From GCA-016700035 sp964646575 (lineage in GTDB: Bacteria; Patescibacteriota; Saccharimonadia; CAILAD01; GCA-016700035): 64,000 bases of DNA. The first letter of the stretch is position 1. Every line of letters starts with the position of its first letter. The notes beneath the pieces are model-generated. The model saw only the letters and a list, made by a program, of their open reading frames with translations. It was not told the DNA's origin and did no database searches. The DNA lies in contig CAZYFT010000002.1 of assembly GCA_964646575.1 (NCBI GenBank), positions 21,024 to 85,023 of the forward strand, read 5' to 3'. A program made the translations under genes and the position numbers. Positions 60,054 through 64,000 of this stretch are shown one piece after another.

Positions 60054-60929
60054 ATGGCCACACAAGCAATCGAAATTTCTGGTCTGACAAAGAAGTTTGG
60101 GCAACATACTGCTGTAGAAGATGTTTCTTTTAGTGTGAGTAGAGGTGAAATTTTTGGTTTTTTGGGCCCTAATGGTGCAGGAAAAACCACAACTATTCGT
60201 TGCTTGATGAACTTTTTGGAGCCGAATGACGGGCAGATTCGGGTGCTCGGTCACGATGCTCAACGCGAGAGTGTGGCGGTGAAGCGTGACATCGGCTACA
60301 TCGCTAGTGATAATCATTTAGTGGATCGTTGGACGGCTCGCGAACACATTGAGTATGTGAAGAATTTGCGTGGCGGAGCCGGGGATCATGAGGCCTTACT
60401 GAAGCAATTCTCGCTGGACCTCGATCGGCGCGTTAAGGTGCTGTCTACGGGTAACAGACAAAAGTTGAATATAATTTTAGGCCTCATCGGTACTCCAAAA
60501 GTGCTGGTGCTTGATGAGCCCACGCAAGGCCTGGATCCTCTCTTTCAGAACGAAGTCTATCGGGTACTAGAAGATTTTCGTGCAGGCGGCGGAACTGTAT
60601 TTATTTCCTCCCACAATCTTGCCGAAGTGCAGCGTATTTGTGAGCGAGTAGCGATTATTCGCAAAGGCAAATTGGTGGCCGTTGAAAGCCTGGAGAGCTT
60701 GCGCGAAAAGACCAAACATATTGTAACTGCCCGCAGTAAAAAATCGATTCCAAAATCTGCGCTTGCGGACGAACAAATTGACGTGCGTAGTCACACTAAA
60801 AATGAAGTGTCATTTTTAGTAAAAGGAGATCTTAACCCAATCATCAAGATGTTGAGTAAATACCCGCTTACCGATGTAGAGATTAGTCATGCCAGCCTTG
60901 AGGAAATATTTTTGGAGATGTATTCATGA
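60054..60929 (+). CDS. ABC transporter ATP-binding protein
   Basis: The 291-residue product has Walker A GPNGAGKTTTIRCL (about 37-50), signature LSTGNRQKLNIILGL (about 131-145; LSTGN replaces LSGGQ), Walker B VLVLDEPTQGLDP (about 148-160) and the H-loop SSHNLAEV. A C-terminal regulatory domain follows. It drives the adjacent ABC-2 permease. Overlap with the permease gene (ATGA) suggests tight coupling. Confidence 0.95.
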   Translation: MATQAIEISGLTKKFGQHTAVEDVSFSVSRGEIFGFLGPNGAGKTTTIRCLMNFLEPNDGQIRVLGHDAQRESVAVKRDIGYIASDNHLVDRWTAREHIEYVKNLRGGAGDHEALLKQFSLDLDRRVKVLSTGNRQKLNIILGLIGTPKVLVLDEPTQGLDPLFQNEVYRVLEDFRAGGGTVFISSHNLAEVQRICERVAIIRKGKLVAVESLESLREKTKHIVTARSKKSIPKSALADEQIDVRSHTKNEVSFLVKGDLNPIIKMLSKYPLTDVEISHASLEEIFLEMYS

Positions 60930-61732
60930 ACACTGCAGTTATTCGTAGATTTTTGCGTGATAGGCGTGTTGCACTCGCTGTCTACACTGTAGGGGCGCTA
61001 TTGTTTGCGCTGATGTATACCTCACTGTATCCATCGCTAAAATCACAGATGCAAAATTATGACGATATTCTCAAGTCGTTCCCTAAAGGCTTCACAGATG
61101 CACTGGGTGTAGAAGATATATCCTTCTCGTCATTCGCGAGCTATTTTAGCGCCGAGTATCTTTCATTAATTTGGCCGTTACTTGCCATTATTTTGGCTAT
61201 TTCCTTTGCAGGAAAAGCCTTAGCTGGTGCAGTTGAAACTGGCACGGCTGGCTTAGAACTTGCACAACCAGTCAGTCGTACAGAAATATATGTATCAAAG
61301 TATGTAGCTGGTGTTGTGCTCATGACGCTTTTTACGGTGGCGTCAATTTTAGGGGTAATTCCGATCGCAGCACTTTTTGGAGCAGAATTACAACTAACAA
61401 ATTGGCTGAAAGTTTGTCTGCAGTCCTGGTTGTTTATTGTCAGCATTTTCTCGATCGCCTTTGCGGCATCTGCGATATTCTCTGAACGTGCCAAAATGTA
61501 TGGCGTGGTGGCAGGGATAGTTCTTCTGATGTATGTAGCGCGCGTCATGTCCAGTTTGCTTGATTCGGTGCAATGGTTGAAGTACACATCATTCTTTCAT
61601 TATTACAACGGGCCAGCGGTTCTCACCAAAGGTAATTTTACCGACTGGAGCTGGTTGGTGTTTGTAGTTACGACCGTGCTGATGTTTTTAGTTGGTCTAG
61701 CTATCTGGCGCCGCCGAGATTTCGCAGTCTAG
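60926..61732 (+). CDS. ABC-2 type permease
   Basis: The 268-residue product has six helices and the ABC-2 layout, with AVETGTAGLELAQPVSRTEI as the cytoplasmic coupling region. The substrate could be a lipid, peptide or drug. It forms the exporter with the ATPase encoded directly upstream. The stop interlocks with the stop of the convergent LRAT gene in CTAG. Confidence 0.9.
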   Translation: MNTAVIRRFLRDRRVALAVYTVGALLFALMYTSLYPSLKSQMQNYDDILKSFPKGFTDALGVEDISFSSFASYFSAEYLSLIWPLLAIILAISFAGKALAGAVETGTAGLELAQPVSRTEIYVSKYVAGVVLMTLFTVASILGVIPIAALFGAELQLTNWLKVCLQSWLFIVSIFSIAFAASAIFSERAKMYGVVAGIVLLMYVARVMSSLLDSVQWLKYTSFFHYYNGPAVLTKGNFTDWSWLVFVVTTVLMFLVGLAIWRRRDFAV

Positions 61733-62868
61733 TTTTTAGTAGAAGCTTTGCTCGTAGAGAGCATCCAGGCGGTTACCATGGAGTTAAGTCGACGGATTTT
61801 ATACGACACTTTGTGACCAAACGTACCGCCAAAGTGGAAGGCAAGCCATTCGCCAACGCGGGTATAGGCTTCTACAAAAATCGCTAAATACGGTCGTTGT
61901 TTTAGGTTGCGAAGAGCAGAATTTGTTTGCGCATACATGGAATCACGAGATTTTCCGCCGGTTTTGCAATACAGGGCAAAGTGCTCACAGTTATTAGATA
62001 TCAGGTTATACTTCATTTTTTTACCAGCTTGCGAGATGGCAGTTTTAATTACGACATCTACTGGAGCAGCCTTAATATCTGGATATACCCAGTGCTGCGG
62101 TTCGCGGCCTCGTAAAAATTCTTCCCAACTGGTGCGATGCACAATGCTGTCATCGCGGTAGTGTACAACCTCGTTATTGCCAATATAGACACCTAGATGA
62201 AAACCAGAGCCAAAGTAACAGGCATAGAGTTCACCCTTTTTGCGCTTCACCACCTGTGGCTCGATTTCGGTAAAAATAATTGGTAGGCTGTTGTTTTTGC
62301 TGCGGTACGCCATGATGAGCAGCATGATGCCAAAGGATATGAGTCGAGCTGCCAAAAGAATAATTACGCCATTCACGCGCAACTGCGGGATAAGAACGAT
62401 GGTGCTGAGTCCGAGGAAAAGTGTGAAACAGGCGTTGAGGAAGAATAGAAAACGAGATTTGATGCCGCGTGATCGCCAAGCGACAACAAACTGCACGGCG
62501 CCATCTATGGTGAATAGGATTCCCAGTATAAGTGCGACAAAACCAATCGAGATATTCTCGTTCGTGAGAAAAATTAAGCCGGCCCCTATATCAATGAAGG
62601 AATGGATCAAAATAAGCACAATCCCACGCAGACTGTAGCCCTTACTGCTTTTTCCGAGAAAGAGTTGTACAAGCTTAAGGCCACCACTAGCGATAAGACC
62701 AAAGCTCAAGAGGATTTGCAATGGATCAAAGAAGATAAATGGTGCCTCTACAATCAGTATGCCGGCAAGTACAAAGAGCGAGCCGATTACTGCAAGGCGA
62801 GTGCGATGTTGGCGGATAACGACAAGTTCACTGCTCAGGGCGGCGGTAGTAGATTTTTTGGCGGACAT
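61729..62868 (-). CDS. Membrane protein: HdeD-like (DUF308) helices fused to an LRAT-like domain
   Basis: The 379-residue product has about six helices in pairs (about residues 25-180) with DUF308/HdeD character. It is followed by a soluble domain with GSGFHLGVYIGNNEVVHYRD (about 220-239), the first LRAT His, and SNNCEHFALYC (about 290-300), the catalytic NCEHF Cys. LRAT/NlpC-P60-like enzymes are permuted thiol hydrolases or acyltransferases that act on lipids or peptides. The fusion to HdeD helices would place the enzyme at the membrane. Confidence 0.85.
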   Translation of the reverse strand: MSAKKSTTAALSSELVVIRQHRTRLAVIGSLFVLAGILIVEAPFIFFDPLQILLSFGLIASGGLKLVQLFLGKSSKGYSLRGIVLILIHSFIDIGAGLIFLTNENISIGFVALILGILFTIDGAVQFVVAWRSRGIKSRFLFFLNACFTLFLGLSTIVLIPQLRVNGVIILLAARLISFGIMLLIMAYRSKNNSLPIIFTEIEPQVVKRKKGELYACYFGSGFHLGVYIGNNEVVHYRDDSIVHRTSWEEFLRGREPQHWVYPDIKAAPVDVVIKTAISQAGKKMKYNLISNNCEHFALYCKTGGKSRDSMYAQTNSALRNLKQRPYLAIFVEAYTRVGEWLAFHFGGTFGHKVSYKIRRLNSMVTAWMLSTSKASTKN

Positions 62869-62939
62869 AATTGTTAATCAGTATACGAACACTTGTAGTT
62901 AAAATACAGTCCCAGATAGACGAAATTTTTTGACGGGTG

Positions 62940-62945
62940 TAGTAT
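62940..62945 (+). promoter_or_regulatory. -10 element, predicted leaderless
   Basis: TAGTAT ends 6 nt before the ATG at 62952. Confidence 0.45.
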
Positions 62946-62951
62946 GCACGT

Positions 62952-64000
62952 ATGGTACGCGCAAAAAACATCATGCTCGAAAGAGCTCGCATTGCTGAGC
63001 AACAAGCTCTGCGCTGGGGGATACTAACTGCTCTAATGGCTGCAGCCGTGTCTCTGGCCTGGTATTTGGGTAAAGGTGCGCAACTTGTTCCGCTGACAGG
63101 TGATCTCTCAATTACACGTTTAGCGGTATATCTAGGAGCATTGGCAAGTTTTCTATTCTTTGCGTATTTCTACCGCGCTGGTGAACAGTGGCTACATAAA
63201 AATACTCAACAACCACTCCCTAAGCCTTGGATTTTTTGGCGCGACACGCTAACTTTGGCGTTTGCATATGCAATTGTGTCCCTAGCAGCAATGGCTCTAG
63301 CGGCCTTTGTATTTTCAAAAGCCTTTATTGGCCTGGAGCTAGATCCGTATAGTTCGGCATTGGCTGTAGGAGTAGTGGTGGGTATGATGGCGTATGTAAA
63401 TATTAATTTGGCCTACACTGTCTCAGTTAATCGAATTTTGGCAGTTTTAGGGATTGTGTTGGTTGGCGGTGTTTTGTTTGCCATGGTTACCAATGGTCAG
63501 GCAGATTGGTGGCAGGTGCATTTTAGCTACCTTGGTATGGCCCAGTCTAATGCCGCCCGTGCGTTCAATTTTACCCTCATCTTCTCAGGCTTGGTAATGC
63601 TAGCACTTACCGAAAACTTGTTTAATACACTCGCCCCCGCATTTGATGGCAAAAATTCCGATATGCGTTTTAACGTTATAAAGGCAGCTTTTGTGTTTAT
63701 TGCTATTGCCCTTGCTTGCGTTGGTATTTTTCCGTACGAGGCCGAAAGCATACATGCCACCCTGCATAATCTTTCGGCGTACGGCATGGTGTTGGGTTTT
63801 CTTTTTCTGATTTCTACTTTGCGCTGGACATCTCCTAAGCTCTCTCCGGAATTCTTTGTGCTTTCTTATATGATGGGTGGAGCATTAATAGTCTGTTACG
63901 CGCTGTTCGCGTTTGTAGGTTATTTTAATCTCACGGCTTTCGAACTCTTAAGCTTTGGAATTAGCTTTGCATGGCTTATGCTATACCTAAAGAATTTGTC
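62952..64000 (+). CDS. Multi-pass membrane protein, DUF998-like, cut by the window end
   Basis: The frame opens at 62952 and runs without a stop to the last base (349 codons). There are about nine helices, and VHFSYLGMAQSNAARAFNFT near residue 190 resembles the DUF998 HxxSxLG...S...FN pattern. A basic N-terminus precedes the first helix. Function is unknown. Confidence 0.75.
   Translation, partial: MVRAKNIMLERARIAEQQALRWGILTALMAAAVSLAWYLGKGAQLVPLTGDLSITRLAVYLGALASFLFFAYFYRAGEQWLHKNTQQPLPKPWIFWRDTLTLAFAYAIVSLAAMALAAFVFSKAFIGLELDPYSSALAVGVVVGMMAYVNINLAYTVSVNRILAVLGIVLVGGVLFAMVTNGQADWWQVHFSYLGMAQSNAARAFNFTLIFSGLVMLALTENLFNTLAPAFDGKNSDMRFNVIKAAFVFIAIALACVGIFPYEAESIHATLHNLSAYGMVLGFLFLISTLRWTSPKLSPEFFVLSYMMGGALIVCYALFAFVGYFNLTAFELLSFGISFAWLMLYLKNL

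Noticed and set aside
59697..60317. A 207-residue N-terminal extension of the glycerate kinase
   Set aside because: It is antisense to DUF4342 and the start of the ABC ATPase gene, and a good -10 lies just before ATG 59696.

Overview
The window most likely comes from a member of the Candidate Phyla Radiation, probably a Candidatus Saccharibacteria (TM7) genome. This is inferred from the mix of genes: dnaA-dnaN-recF-DUF721 head to head with rpmH-rnpA-yidD-yidC-jag, a chromosomal PrgI/VirB4-type secretion locus with several VirB2-like pilins, LGFP and VanW surface proteins, very compact spacing, and no biosynthetic operons. TGA is used as a stop, so a code that reads TGA as glycine is excluded. 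A 100-N scaffold gap shows this is a draft, probably metagenomic, assembly.

Layout. 1-6.6 kb: end of tsaD, valS, a TPR protein, DNA and nucleotide repair genes, mscL and two tRNA-Ser. 6.68-8.14 kb: a tRNA-Arg followed by about 1.4 kb of densely structured non-coding sequence that ends in a strong terminator and carries four tRNA-like elements, at least three of them aberrant; this is the most unusual stretch. 8.2-13 kb: membrane proteins, tRNA-Ser, purN-like, comF, Hsp20 and an orphan solute-binding protein. 13-28.6 kb: a type IV secretion-like locus, with four leftward pilin-like genes divergent from a rightward operon encoding VirB6-like, PrgI, split VirB4, a VanY-type peptidase fusion, a SGNH/lysozyme/M23 fusion and an anchored protein. 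28.6-35 kb: the replication origin region, with dciA-recF-dnaN-dnaA leftward and rpmH-rnpA-yidD-yidC-jag rightward. 35-40.3 kb: envelope proteins (VanW, LGFP-NlpC/P60, glycosyltransferase, glycosidase-like). 40.4-51.5 kb: small accessory genes, including a frameshifted OpgC-like acyltransferase, a redox gene with its HxlR regulator, and a Pif1-like helicase. 51.5-64 kb: trehalose-synthase-like glycosyltransferase, MFS pump, a leftward operon of glycerate 2-kinase, enolase and 2-hydroxyacid dehydrogenase, an ABC-2 exporter, an LRAT-domain membrane protein, and a membrane protein running off the end.

Two window-wide patterns stand out. First, at least twelve genes have a TATAAT-like hexamer ending exactly 6 or 7 nt before the start codon, which predicts leaderless mRNAs. 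Second, six of about thirteen convergent gene pairs interlock their stop codons in a shared 4-nt word.

Working together: the pilins, channel-like protein, ATPase and wall hydrolases look like one envelope-spanning export or attachment machine. The glycerate kinase/enolase/dehydrogenase operon could feed glycerate into lower glycolysis and reduce a 2-oxoacid.
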